A DNA stretch of 64,000 nucleotides from Diplonema japonicum (taxonomy: Eukaryota > Euglenozoa > Diplonemea > Diplonemida > Diplonemidae): assembly GCA_964019335.1 (NCBI GenBank), contig OZ025758.1, positions 62,001 to 126,000 on the forward strand, read 5' to 3'. Every line of letters begins with the position of its first letter. Positions within the stretch are counted from its first letter, which is position 1. The notes beneath the pieces were generated by a model. It was given only the letters and a program-made list of their open reading frames with translations, was not told where the DNA came from and did no database searches. This document shows positions 23,001-35,000 of this stretch, piece after piece. Made by a program: the position numbers and the translations under genes.

Positions 23001-26000
23001 GTGTGGGTGTCGAAGGGGCGCACCACCGCGCCGAACACCTGCACCTGCGCCTGGTCCAGCTCCGCCCGCACCTTCTTGTACTGGTCCTTGTCGTCCAGCT
23101 CCCCGTCCGTCACGATGATCAGCACCCTCCTCCTCCCGTCAACGGGGCTCGTCCTGAAGAGGCTCACCGCCTTCTCCATCCCCGCCAACAGGTAGGTCAT
23201 CTGCGGGGTCGGCTGCGTCAAGAGGCTGCCCCCCATGAAGTTGTCCTCCAGGAAGGTGAGGTCCTTCTCCACCTCCTCGAGGGAGCCGGTGAGGCGGCCC
23301 TCGCTCGTCCCGGGACCCGTCGGGGTCAAGGCCTGCCTGCTGTCGCCCGCCGCCCACAGCTCGCTCCCCGCGAACTGCACGAAGGCGAGGCGCACCGTCT
23401 GCGAGTCGGCCGCGGGGGTCGCCACCGACCCCGCGTCCCCGCTCAGCGGCAGGGACTGCGCCCAGTCGCGCACAACCTCGATCAAGGCGTAGAAGCCCTG
23501 CGGGTGCCTTCCGAACTTCCTCCCCATCGACACCCCGCCGTCCAGGAGCACCACCACGTCCAGCGTGGGGCACGTCCCGTAGCGCTGGAAGGTGCAGTGC
23601 GATTTCCCCGAGGCCGTGCTGTAGTAGCAGTCCGGGTCCGCCTCGCACGCGCACTTGTCCGTCAGCTTGTTGCAGTCCTTCTCCACGCACCTGTTCTTCC
23701 CCTGCTCCCACATGCACGACCTCTCGTTGTCGCAGTTCGTCTGGTCGAACTTCCTGCACGGTCCCACGCTGCAGATCGCGGGCGACTGCTTCACGTTCCA
23801 GTGGCACCCCGCCAGCTCCTCGTTGTGGTTGCAGCACCTCTCGTCCGCGAACGACACGCAGGGCCTCACCTCGCACCGCTGCGTCGTGTTCCCCCACTCA
23901 CACCTCGCGTCCGCGGAGCAGGCTCCCGCCTCCGAATACTGGCACGGCTTCGGCACGCACACCGCGGGGATCCCCGTCGCCACGCACGCCGTGTCCCACT
24001 CGCACCCTCCGTCCGCGTTGCAGGCTCCCTCCTCCGTGTGTTGGCACGGCTTCTCCTGGCAGCTCCCGTCCTTCGACAACCACTCGCAATCGTAGGTCGA
24101 GTCGGCGGTGCAGCTGTTCTCGTCCGGGTAGTTGCACGGCTTGTCCACGCACTTGGCGTCCCTCCAGGCGCACGTCCCGTCCGCGTTGCAGCTCGGCTCC
24201 GCCGCGTGCGTCTGGCACCCCTCCTCCTTGTAGCACACGCTCTCGTCCCCCTTCCAGAAGCACTTGTTCGACGTGTCCGCCTTGCAGAGGTCCTCCGCGC
24301 AGTGCTTGATGCACGGGGTGTCCACGCACGCCGCCAGCACGTCCCTGAACACGCAGCCGGAGTCGCCGTTGCACGGGTCCTTCTCCTTGTAGTTCCCGCA
24401 CGGCCTGTGCACCCCGGCCTGTTGGCTTGTCGCCTCCACAATGTACTTCCCCCACATGCTCGAGGGGTCGCACAGCCCGTCCAGCGTGTCCGAGATCTCG
24501 TCCAGGAGGAGGTTGTAGTAGTGCTCCGCGTGCGGCTTCGAGGTGATCGGCTTCAGCGTCGCCTCCGCGTCCTTGTCCGTTTGGGTGTGCGTGTTGAAAC
24601 GCCTCACCACGATCCCGAAGGTCATCACCTGCTCCTGCTCCAGCCTCTTCCGCGCGTCCACGAGCTTGTCCGCGTCCTGCACCATCCCGTCGGTGAAGAT
24701 CAAGAGCACCCTCTTCCTCCCGTCCTTCGGCGACGCCTGGAACATGTCCGCCGACACGTCCAGCGCCGCAGCGAGGTACGTCCCTCCCTCCATGAAGTTC
24801 GTCTCCTGCCACACCAGGTCCGCCTTCAGCTCCGCCCCGTCGCCGGTCAGCCTGCCCCCGCTCCCTGTCCCGGTGGGGGTCTTCTGCGCCCCGTCCACGA
24901 GGTCCGTTCCGGGGATCTTGATCGCAGGCTTCCCGCTGAACTGCACCACCCCGACCCTGGTCTTCCCGCTGCTGCCGGCCTTCGTCGTCGGTTCCCCGGC
25001 CTTCTCCCCGCTCAGGGTGAGCTTCCCGGTCCACCCCTTCAACACCTCCATGAGCCCGTAGAAGCCGTGCGGGTGGCGCCCGAAGGTCTGCGTCATCGAC
25101 GCCGACCCGTCCACCGCGAGCACCACGTCCAGGGTCGGGCACTCCCCGAACTTCCCGGTCTTGCACACCCCCTTGTCCCAGAAGCAGTCCGAGTCCTTGT
25201 GGCACCTGCAGGTGTCGTTCTGGAACGCCTCGCAGTCCTTGTCCACACACTTCTTCTCCATCTTGTCCCACATGCACAGCCCGTCTCCGTCGCACGCGTT
25301 CTCCTCCCCAGCGTACCTCTCGCAGTACTTCGGCTCGCACTCTGTCGTCCAGTCGCACCCGCTGTCCAGCTTGCACTCGATCTCGCTCAGGTACTCCTTG
25401 CACGGAAGCGGGGTGCACTCGTTCGTGTTGTTCGACGACGACTTCTTCCACTCGCACATCCCGGGCTCCACCGTCTCGCACGCCGTCTGGTTCTTGTACG
25501 CGCACAGCTTCGGCACGCACTCGGGCACGAGCGGCTTCCACTCGCAGTCCGTGTCCAGCTCGCACTGGTCCAGGTTGTCGTAGTTGCACGGCTTCTTCTC
25601 GCAGGTCGCCTTGATGTTGTTCCACACACAGGTGTCGGGGTCCGCCACGCACCCTTGCTCCGTGTCGTGCTTGCACTTCTTCCCGATGCACGACCCTGTG
25701 TTGTCGATCTCGCACTCGAAGTCCGCCTCGCACGCCGCCACGTCCACGTGCTTGCAGATCTCCTCCTTCTCGCACGCCGACCCGCTCCACACGCACCTGT
25801 TCATGAAGTCCGCCTTGCACACAGGCTCCGAGCAGTGCGTCAGGCACGGGGAGTCTCCGCAGGACAGGGTGCTGTCGAACCACACACAACCCGCGTCCTT
25901 GTTGCACACCAGCTTCTCTGCGTGCAGGTTGCAAGGCTTGTGTTGTTGTTGTTGTGCTGTCTCAGCCACGTACTTCCCCCATTCACTGTTGGGGTCGCAC

Positions 26001-29000
26001 AACCCGTTCAGAGAGGTCGCAAGCTGGTCCACCTCCACGCTCACGAAGTGGTTCTTCTTCGGGTCCGACACCACCTGCTTCAGGTCCGCCTCCGCCTGCA
26101 GGTCGTCCGCGGTTTGCGAGGTCAACGGGCGCACCGAGGCTCCGAACACCACCACCTGCGATGCAGAGAGCTCTGCCAGCACAGTCTGGTACTTGTCCTT
26201 GTCCGCAAGAGGGCTGTCCGCCACGATGATCAGCACCCTCCTCCTCCCGTCAACGGGGCTTGTCTTGAAGAGGCTCGCAGCCTTCAGCATCCCCGCCAGC
26301 AGGTAGGTCGTCTGCGGAGCAGGCTGCCTCGCTGCGTTGCTCCCCATGAAGTTGTCCTCCAGGAAGGTGAGGTCCTTCCCTATCTCCTCGAGGGAGCCGG
26401 TGAGGCGGCCCTCGCTCGTCCCGTAACCGGTCGCCGACAAGGCCTGCTTCGCGTCGTTCGCAGGCCACAGCTCGCTCCCCGCGAACTGCACGAAGGCGAG
26501 GCGCACCGTTTGTGTGTTCGCCGCCGGCGGCGTCGCTGCCGCGTCCTTGCTCAGAGGAAGCGTTTTCGCCCAGTCGCGCACAACCTCGATCAAGGCGTAG
26601 AAGCCCTGCGGGTGCCTTCCGAACTTCCTCCCCATCGACACCCCGCCGTCCAGGAGCACCACCACGTCCAGCGTGGGGCACGTCCCGTAGCGCTGGAAGG
26701 TGCAGTGCGGGTCCCCGCCCTTTGCCACGAAGTAGCAGTCCGGGTCCGCCTCGCACGCGCACTTGTCGGGGTGCTCGCTGCACCTCTTCTCCAAGCAGGT
26801 GGCGGAGCTCGGTTCCCACATGCAGCCCCTGTCCGCTCCGCACGTCCCCTCCGACTTCAGCTTCCTGCAGGGGAGCTCGGAGCACACCGACGGCGCCTGC
26901 TTCACGTCCCAGTGGCATCCGTGGTCGCTGTTGCAGCACTTCTCGTCCGGGTAGTGCGCGCACGTCGCGACAGAGCAGCCTCCGTCCCACGTGCACACCA
27001 CGTCCTGCTTGCAGGCGGTCTCGTTCGTGTGCGTGCACGGTTTCACGATGCACATCTGGTCCTCAGGCTTCGCGCACGCTGCCTCCCACATGCAGCCCGC
27101 GTCGGCGTTGCAGTCCGCGCTGGTGTTGTACACGCAAGGCTTCTCCTTGCACTCCTTCTTCACCGTCGACCACACGCAGTCGTACGTTGCGTCCGCGATA
27201 CAGCTCTTCTCGTCCGGGTAGGTGCACGGGGTCTCCACGCACTCCGTCTTCTTCGCGTCCCACACGCACTCCGCGTCTCCGTTGCAGGCCGTCGCCTCCG
27301 TGTACTTGCACACCTCCTTCTTGAAGCACTCCTCGACCGTCGCGTCCCACTGGCACGCCGCCGCCTTCTCCGCCTCGCACTTCGGCTGGTCGCAGTGCGC
27401 CACGCACACCGACTCCAGACACGCCGTCAGCGCCTCCGACCACGTGCACCCGCGGTCCGCCACGCACCCCGTCTTCGTCACGGAGTTCGCGCAGGGCTGG
27501 TGCACCCCGCTCGCCGCGGCGTGCTGGTGCTGCGTCGGGTCCACCACGAGGTGGCCCCACAACCCGTTCGGGTCGCACAGCCCGTTCAGCGCCTTCTCCG
27601 GGATCTCCTCGATCTCCAGGTTCATGAAGTGCTCGTCCTTCGGGAGCGACACCAGGGGCTTCAGCGTCGCCTCCGCGTCCATGTCCGTCTGCGTGTGCTG
27701 CGTGAACCTCCTCACCACGATCCCGAAGGTCTGCACCGACAGCCCGTCCAGCTCCTGCCTGGCCTGTGCCATGATGTCCTTGTCCGCCCCCGCGTCCTGG
27801 ATCATCCCGTCCGTGATCACGATCAGGACGCGCTGCCTCCCGTCCACGGGGGACGACGTCGTGAAGACGGTGGCCGCCCTCTTCAGCCCCTTCGCAACGT
27901 ACGTCCCGGCCTCGAGGTAGTTGCTCTCGTGCCAGTCCACGTCCGACTTCAGCTCCGACGCAACCCCGGAGAGGCGGCCCGCCGTCCCGACCCCGACGGG
28001 GCTCACCGCCACCGAGTCTACCACTGGGCCGCTCCACGTGTTCGGGGGGCTGAAGAACTGCTGCCTCCCCGAGAACTGCACCACCGCAACCCTCACCTTC
28101 CCGGTCCCTGCCTGCGACGCTGCCCCGACGGACGCAGCCTCCCCGTTCAAAGGAAGCTTCTTCATCCAGTCACCGAGCATCTCCATCAGGGCGAAGAAGC
28201 CGTGGGGGTGGTGCCCGAAGGACTGGCTCATCGATGCAGATCCGTCCACAAGAAGCACCACGTCCATCGTGGGGCACTCTCCGTAGCTGTTCTTCACGCA
28301 CGATCCTGATCCTGATCCTGATCCTGATCCCGCCGAAGACGCCTTCCAGAAACACTTCGGGTCCTCCACGCAAGGGCATTTCGCGAGGTCGTTGCAGTTC
28401 TTCTCCACACACTTCTTCTTCCCGTCGTCCCACATGCAGTCGCTGTCGGCGTTGCAGGTAGGCGTGTCCTTCAACTTCGCGCACGGCTCCTCCACACACA
28501 TCGCGGGCGAGATGGACGGGCTCCAGTGGCACCCCTCCCTCTTGTTGCACGGAAGCTCCTCCATCACCTCGGTGCACGGCTTCTGCACGCAGGTCGTGGT
28601 GTCCACGAGCCAGTCGCAGTACGGGTCCGCCACGCACCCCGCGCGGCTGGTCTCCGTGCACTTCTTCTCGATGCAGCCTCCCGCGTTCACCACCACGGTT
28701 CCGACCGACCCGATGCAGGCCGGGCTGTTGGAAGCGCCTCCCCACTCGCATGCGTAGCCGAGCACAGCCTTCGTGTCGTCCACGGGGTCCACGCTGCTCC
28801 ACTCGCCGTTCGGGAAGAAGTACGCGTCAGCTGCGGCCGCCGAGGGCTGTCCAACCATCCAGTTGTCGTAGCTGCTGATGGGCTGCCCGGCCTCCGGACC
28901 GGTGCTCCACGTCCACGCCCCACCCGCCGCAGACGCACCCATCCAGCCCTCTCCCGCGACCCTGTCCCTCGCCACCTCCGTCTCCTCCGGAGAGGTCACC

Positions 29001-32000
29001 GTCAACAGGTACCCCGCCGTCCCGAGGAACGATTTCTCCGCGCACGCCTGCTTCGCCTTTTCCCAGGTGCACGCCGCGAGCTTCACCCCCCCGGGGCTCT
29101 GGCACGGGGTCTCCGACGCGTAGTAGCGGTAGTAGTGGCCCGTCCTCGCGTCGAACACTCCCTCACCGTAGTTCCAGGTCATGCTCCTCTCCTTCCCAGC
29201 CGCCGAGCTGGTCTTGAAGCTCACCTTCGCCATTGCCTCCGCGAAGGCGGTCAAAGACTTCTCCTGCCCGTCCATCGAGGTCAGCACCAGCGACCCCGTC
29301 GACGCCGACCACTCCGTTTTCATCCCGAGGGCCGGACACTCCGCGCACTCCAGCGTGTCCTTCCCCTTGATGTAGTCGGCGCTGTCGATGCTCACCGCCG
29401 CGCCGTTCACGAGCCCGCCGCACTTCCCGGGGCAGGTCGTCGTCGCCTCGTCACAGGTAAGCGAGGCGAAGGGGAACATCGCCACCCCCTTGCTGTAGGA
29501 CAGGCTGTTGTTCCCGCTGTTCCAGTCGCAGACCGCGTCTCCGGTGCACGCCGCCTCCTCAACGTAGTTGCAAGGCCTCTCCGTGCACTCCTGCTTCAGG
29601 TTGTTCCACACGCACTTGTCGGGGTCTGCGAGGCAGCCCGGCTCCGTGTCGTGCACGCACTTCTTGTCCAAGCAGGTCGTCTTGTTGTCCGACAGCTCGC
29701 ACCCGGGGTTCTGGGGGCACTCCGTCACCGACAGCGAGTCGCACCCGACCTTCGGCTCCTTCTGGCACACTCCCTTCGCCGCCTCCCACATGCAGGTGTT
29801 CGCTGTGTCCGCCTTGCACTCTCCCTCGTCGCAGTGCTGCACGCACGGGGTGTCCGCGCACGACAGGGTCGCGTCGTACCACACGCACCCTGCGTCTGCG
29901 TTGCACTCCCCTGTGAGCACGTGCTGTTTGCACGGCTTGTGGAGCCCGCTGCTGCTGCTGCTGCTGCTGTTTCCGCTCTGCTTCCCCACCACGAGGCTCC
30001 CAAACTTCCCGTTCGGGTCGCAGATGTCTCCGAGCACCATCGTCGGAACCTCGTCGATCATGAGGTTCTGGAAGTGGGCGTCGTGCGGAGAGGACACGAT
30101 GGGCTTCAAGGTCTGCTCCGCGAGGTCGTCGATGGGGGTGTGCGCGTCCGCCCTGCGCACCACCACCCCGAACACCTGCACCTTCTCCTTGTCGAGCTCT
30201 CCGCGGGCCTTCGACAGCGCGTTCGGGTCGAAGATCTGCCCGTCCGTGATGATGATCAGGACGCGCTGCCTCCCGTCGTTCGGGGAGGCCCTGAACATCT
30301 CGGCCACATCGTCCAGCCCCTTCGAGACCATCGTCCCCCCACCGTAGTAGTTGTCCTCTTGCCAGTCGAGGTCCGCGTTCAGCTCGACGAGGTCTCCGCT
30401 CAGGCTTCCGGAGGTTCCGACCCCTGCGGGGGCGCTCTGGGCCTCCGCCTTCCCGGGGTCCGCTCCCCGCGCGTTCTTCCCAGAGAACTGCACGATCCCG
30501 ACGCGCACCTTCCCGCTGTCCGCGGCGGAGTTCACCCCCACGCTCCCCTTCTCTCCGCTCAGGGGCAGCGTCGTCAGCCAGTCCCGCACCATCTCCATCA
30601 TCGCCTCGAACCCGTGCGGGTGCCTCCCGAAGGACTGGCTCATCGACCCGCTTCCGTCCACCAGGAGCACCAGGTCCAGCGTGGGGCACTGCCCGAACTT
30701 GTCGGCGGCGCAGAACTGCTTCGCCCCGTTCCAGAAGCATCCCGTGTCCTTCTTGCACTCGCACTCGCTCAGCTTCCCGCACTCCTTCTCCACGCACTTG
30801 TTCTGCTCGTACACGCACGCGCTGTCGCTGTTGCACTTCGGCTCGTCCTTGTTCATCGTCGCGCAGTAGGTCAAGCTGCACTGCGCCGGCGACACCGAGA
30901 TGTCCCAGTGGCAGTCCCCGTCAGCGTTGCAGCACCTCTCCCCCGAGTGGATCGCGCACGGTTCCTGCGCGCACGCCCCGCCCACCCAGCTGCAGCGGGT
31001 GTCCTTCGTGCACGCCACCTCGTCCGTGAAGACCGTCGCGTCGCAGCTCTTCTTCTGGCACGCACCGCCGCCGACCACCCCGGCGCACGCGTCCCACTCG
31101 CACGCCGCGTCCGAGTTGCAGTCGTCGGGAGCCGTGTGCTTGCAGGGCTTCTCCACGCACGTCTTCTTCCCCGCGAGCCACTCGCACACCGCCGGGTCCG
31201 CCTCGCACTCCACCTCGTTCGGCTGGTTGCACGGGCGCTCCACGCACTTCTTCTTCCTGTCCCAAGCGCACTGCTCGTCCGCGTCGCACGCCGCCTCGTC
31301 GTCTCCGTGCGCGCACAGCGACGCCACCCAGCACGACGGCTCGGTCGTCCCGTTCACCACCTTCCACTCGCAGTGGTTCAGCGTGTCCTTGCTGCACTTC
31401 GGTTCCTCGCAGTGCGCCACACACGGCGAGTCCACGCACGACAGCCCGACGCTGCTCCACACGCAACCGGGGTCGGCCGCGCACCCTGCTTGGTCCAGGT
31501 GCTGCGGGCACGGCATGTGCATCCCCGCTTGCTTTTCCTGCTGCGCCCCCGCGGGCATGAGGAGCTGGCCCCACTTGCTGTTCGGGTCGCAGATCCCGTT
31601 CAGGACCTGCCCGGGCATCTCGTCGATCAGCACGTTCATGAAGTGGTCGTCGTGGTCGTCCGAGGTGATCGGCTTCAGCGCCGCCTCCGCGTCGACGTCG
31701 AGCTTCGTGTGCACCGCCGCCTTTCGCAGGACCACCCCGAAGACCCGCACCCCTTGCGAGGTGAGGAGGGCCGTCGCGGGCGCCAGAGCCGCCGTGTCCT
31801 TGATCGCCCCGTCGGTCACGATCAGCAGCACCTTCTGCCGGGTCGAGGGGGAGAAGGCGAACATCGCCCCCGCCCAGTTCAGCCCGGTCGCGATGAAGGT
31901 GCTTCCCTGGATGTAGTTCGCCTCGTGCCAGTCGATGTCCTCCTGCAGCTCCTTCAGGTCGCCGGTGAGCGAGCCCTCCGACCCCACCCCGAGCGGCGTC

Positions 32001-35000
32001 TTCACCGCCTCCGGCACGGGGCCCGAGAACTGGATCAGTCCCATCCTCAGCCCGCCGTTCGGCGCCGTCGAAGCCTTCCCGACCGTGCGGTCCTCCCCGG
32101 TCAGGGGGAGGGTCATCGCCCAGTCCCGGATCATCTCCATCATCGCGTAGAAGCCGTTCGGGTGCCTCCCGAAGGCCTCGCTCATCGACCCGGACCCGTC
32201 CAGCAGCAGCACCACGTCCAACACGGGGCACTCCCCGAACTTGCTCTCCACGCACTTCGGGCTCGACGCCCGCACGTCCCAGTAGCATCGGTCCTCCGCC
32301 TGGCACTTGCACCTGTCGCCGTCGAACTTCGAGCACTCCTTCTCCACGCACTTCGTCTTCCCAGGCTCCCACATGCACTCGTCCTCGGCGTCGCACTCCA
32401 CAGACCCCTTGAAGGCCCTGCACGGCTTCTCCTTGCACATCGCCGGCGAGCTGCTCACGTCGTACCTGCAGTCCTCGTCCTTCGAGCACTCCTTCTCGTC
32501 CGGGTACAGCACGCACGGCGCGATCACGCAAGGGTCGGTCGTTCCCCCGATCCAGTCGCAGAACGGGTCCGACTCGCACGTCCCCTCCGTGGTGTAGTTG
32601 CACTTCTCCGTCACGCACGCCCCGCCGATCAGGGTCACCTCGTCGCCGCCGCACGCGGGCTTCGACGCCGCCACCACCGTCCCGAAGTTCCACGACAGCT
32701 TCCTCCTCGCCCCGTCCTTCGACGAGGTTGTGAATTCCACGCTCGCCACGATCTCCGCGAGCTTCGCCCCGTCAGCCCCCACTCCTCCCGTCAGCAAGAG
32801 GGTCCCGCTCCCCTCGGTCCAGTTCACCGACACGGGAGGAGAGGAGGAGGAACCGCACGCCCCGCAGGTGAGGGAGTCCTTCCCGCTCACGTAGCCGGAC
32901 CCGATCTTCACAACCGCAGAGGTCTCCGACGCGCACCCGCAGCTCCCCTCACAGGTCGCGTTCGGGAAGGGGTTCAGCGGCATCAGCACCTCGTAGGAGA
33001 CGGCGCCGGTCTTCTTGTTCGACGCCGCTCCCGAGTACACCAGCCACTCGCAGCCCTCCTCCCCCTCGCACTTGCTCTCCGTCGTGTGCTGGCAGGGAAG
33101 CTTCTTGCAGGTCGGGGACGGGAGGAGCGCCCACTCGCACCCGTCGGGGTCCTGTTCGCACGCGGCCTCGTTGTCGTGCACGCACGGCGTCACCGTGCAC
33201 ACCGCCGCCTTCGCCACAGCCTTGTCCGTCGACGGCGGCCCGCACACGCACGTCCAGTCCCCGAGGCTCGTCGCGCTCGTGTCCGGGTCGAAGCAGGTCT
33301 GCGCGCAGTTCAGGGCTCCCCGGCAGTCCGCCACGCACTTCCACCCCTGCTTCTCGCACTCGTCCACCCCGCACTCCGCCGCCTTCCCGGTCGCCGTGTT
33401 CGTCGACGGCGGCGGGCACTTGCACACCCAGTCGCTCTTGCTGGAGGGCGACGTGTCCGGGTCCTCGCAGGTCTGCTGCTTCGCGCTGCAGGTGTCGTTC
33501 GCGCAGGTTCCGCACGCCGAGACGCACTCGTCGAGCACGCACCCCTTCGCCTTCTGCGCCACCGCCCTCCCGCTGCTCGGCGGCGGGCACACGCACTCCC
33601 AGTCCCCGAGCCTGCTGGTGTTCCGGTCCTCGCAGGTCTGCCCCTCCGCGACGCACGTCGCCCCGTGCTCCTCGCACTCGTCGACCGCGCACATCGCCGC
33701 CTGCGCCACCGCCTTCCCGGTCGTCGGCGGCGGGCAGTTGCACACCCAGTCCCCGAGGCTCGTCGACGCCACGTTCGGGTCGAAGCAGGTCTGCTGGCAG
33801 TTCGGGGCCTTCGGGTCCGATCCCTCGCAGTTTGCCGTGCAGTTGTTCTGCGGGAGGTCGCACTCGTCGACGTCGCACTGCGCCACCTTCGCCGTCGCCA
33901 CGTGCGTCGACGGAGGCGGGCACTTGCACATCCAGTCCCCCTTGCTCGCCGTGTCGGGGTCCTCGCACTCCTGCCCCGCCTTGCTGCAGGTGTCGTTCGC
34001 GCAGGTCGCGCAGTTCTGCTCCACGCACTCGTCGAGCAGGCACCGCGCCCCGCGCATCGTCGCGTTCCCGGTCGCCGGTGGCGGGCACTGGCACGTCCAA
34101 TCGTTCAGCTTCTTCAAATCCACGTCGAAGCAGGTCTGCTCCTCCGTGAGGCACACCGCCGCCTTCTCCTCGCACTCGTCGTACTCGCAGTGCACCACGG
34201 GCCCCGCCGTTTGCTTCCCGGTCGCCGGCGAGGGGCACAGACACATCCAGTCCCCCACGCTCCCCGCCGTCGGGTTCGGGTCGTAGCAGGTCTGCCCGCA
34301 GTCCAGCGTCCCGGGGTCGCAGTTCTCCGTGCACTGCCCCGCCTTCTTCGGGTCCTTGCACTCGTCGAGGTCGCACTCCGCCACCTTCGCCGTCGCGCTG
34401 TGGTTCGACGGAGGCGGGCACTTGCACACCCAGTCGCTCGTGCTCGACGGCGCCGTGTTCAGGTCCTCGCACTCCTGCCCCGCGTCGCTGCAGGTGCTGT
34501 TCGCACAGGTCGGGCAGTCTTGGATCACGCACTCGTCGTACACGCACTCCGCGGGCATCGCCGTCGCGTTCCCGGTGCTCGGCGGCTTGCAGCGGCACTC
34601 CCAGTCCCCGACCCTCGTCAGGTCGGGGTCGAAGCAGGTCTGCCCCTGCGCCAAGCAGGTCGCCGCCTTCAGCTCGCACTCGTCCACCTCGCAGGGGGCC
34701 GCCGCCTTCCCCGTCGCCTTCCCGATCATCGGCGGGGGGCACTCGCACTCGAAGTCCGACGGCGTCCCGCACGCCGTGTTCGGGTCGAAGCAGGTCTGGT
34801 TCGCCGCCGCGCACACCGTGTCGCTCAGGCACTCGTCGCAGACGCACGCCGCCGCCGCCTTCGCCGTCGCGGAGTTCGCCCCCGGAGGCTTGCACGTGCA
34901 GGTCCAGTCGCTCAGGCTCGTCGTCGTCGGGTTCGGGTCGTTGCAGGTCTGGTCCGCGTCAGCACAGGTGCTGTTCGCGCACGTCGGGCACGCCTCCACG

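Noticed and set aside
21650-28309. 2,219-codon plus-strand frame, and similar ones at 42059-47071, 18059-21508 and 15428-17989
   Set aside because: Antisense shadows of the giant coding sequence with the same biased composition; no start context or domain supports them.
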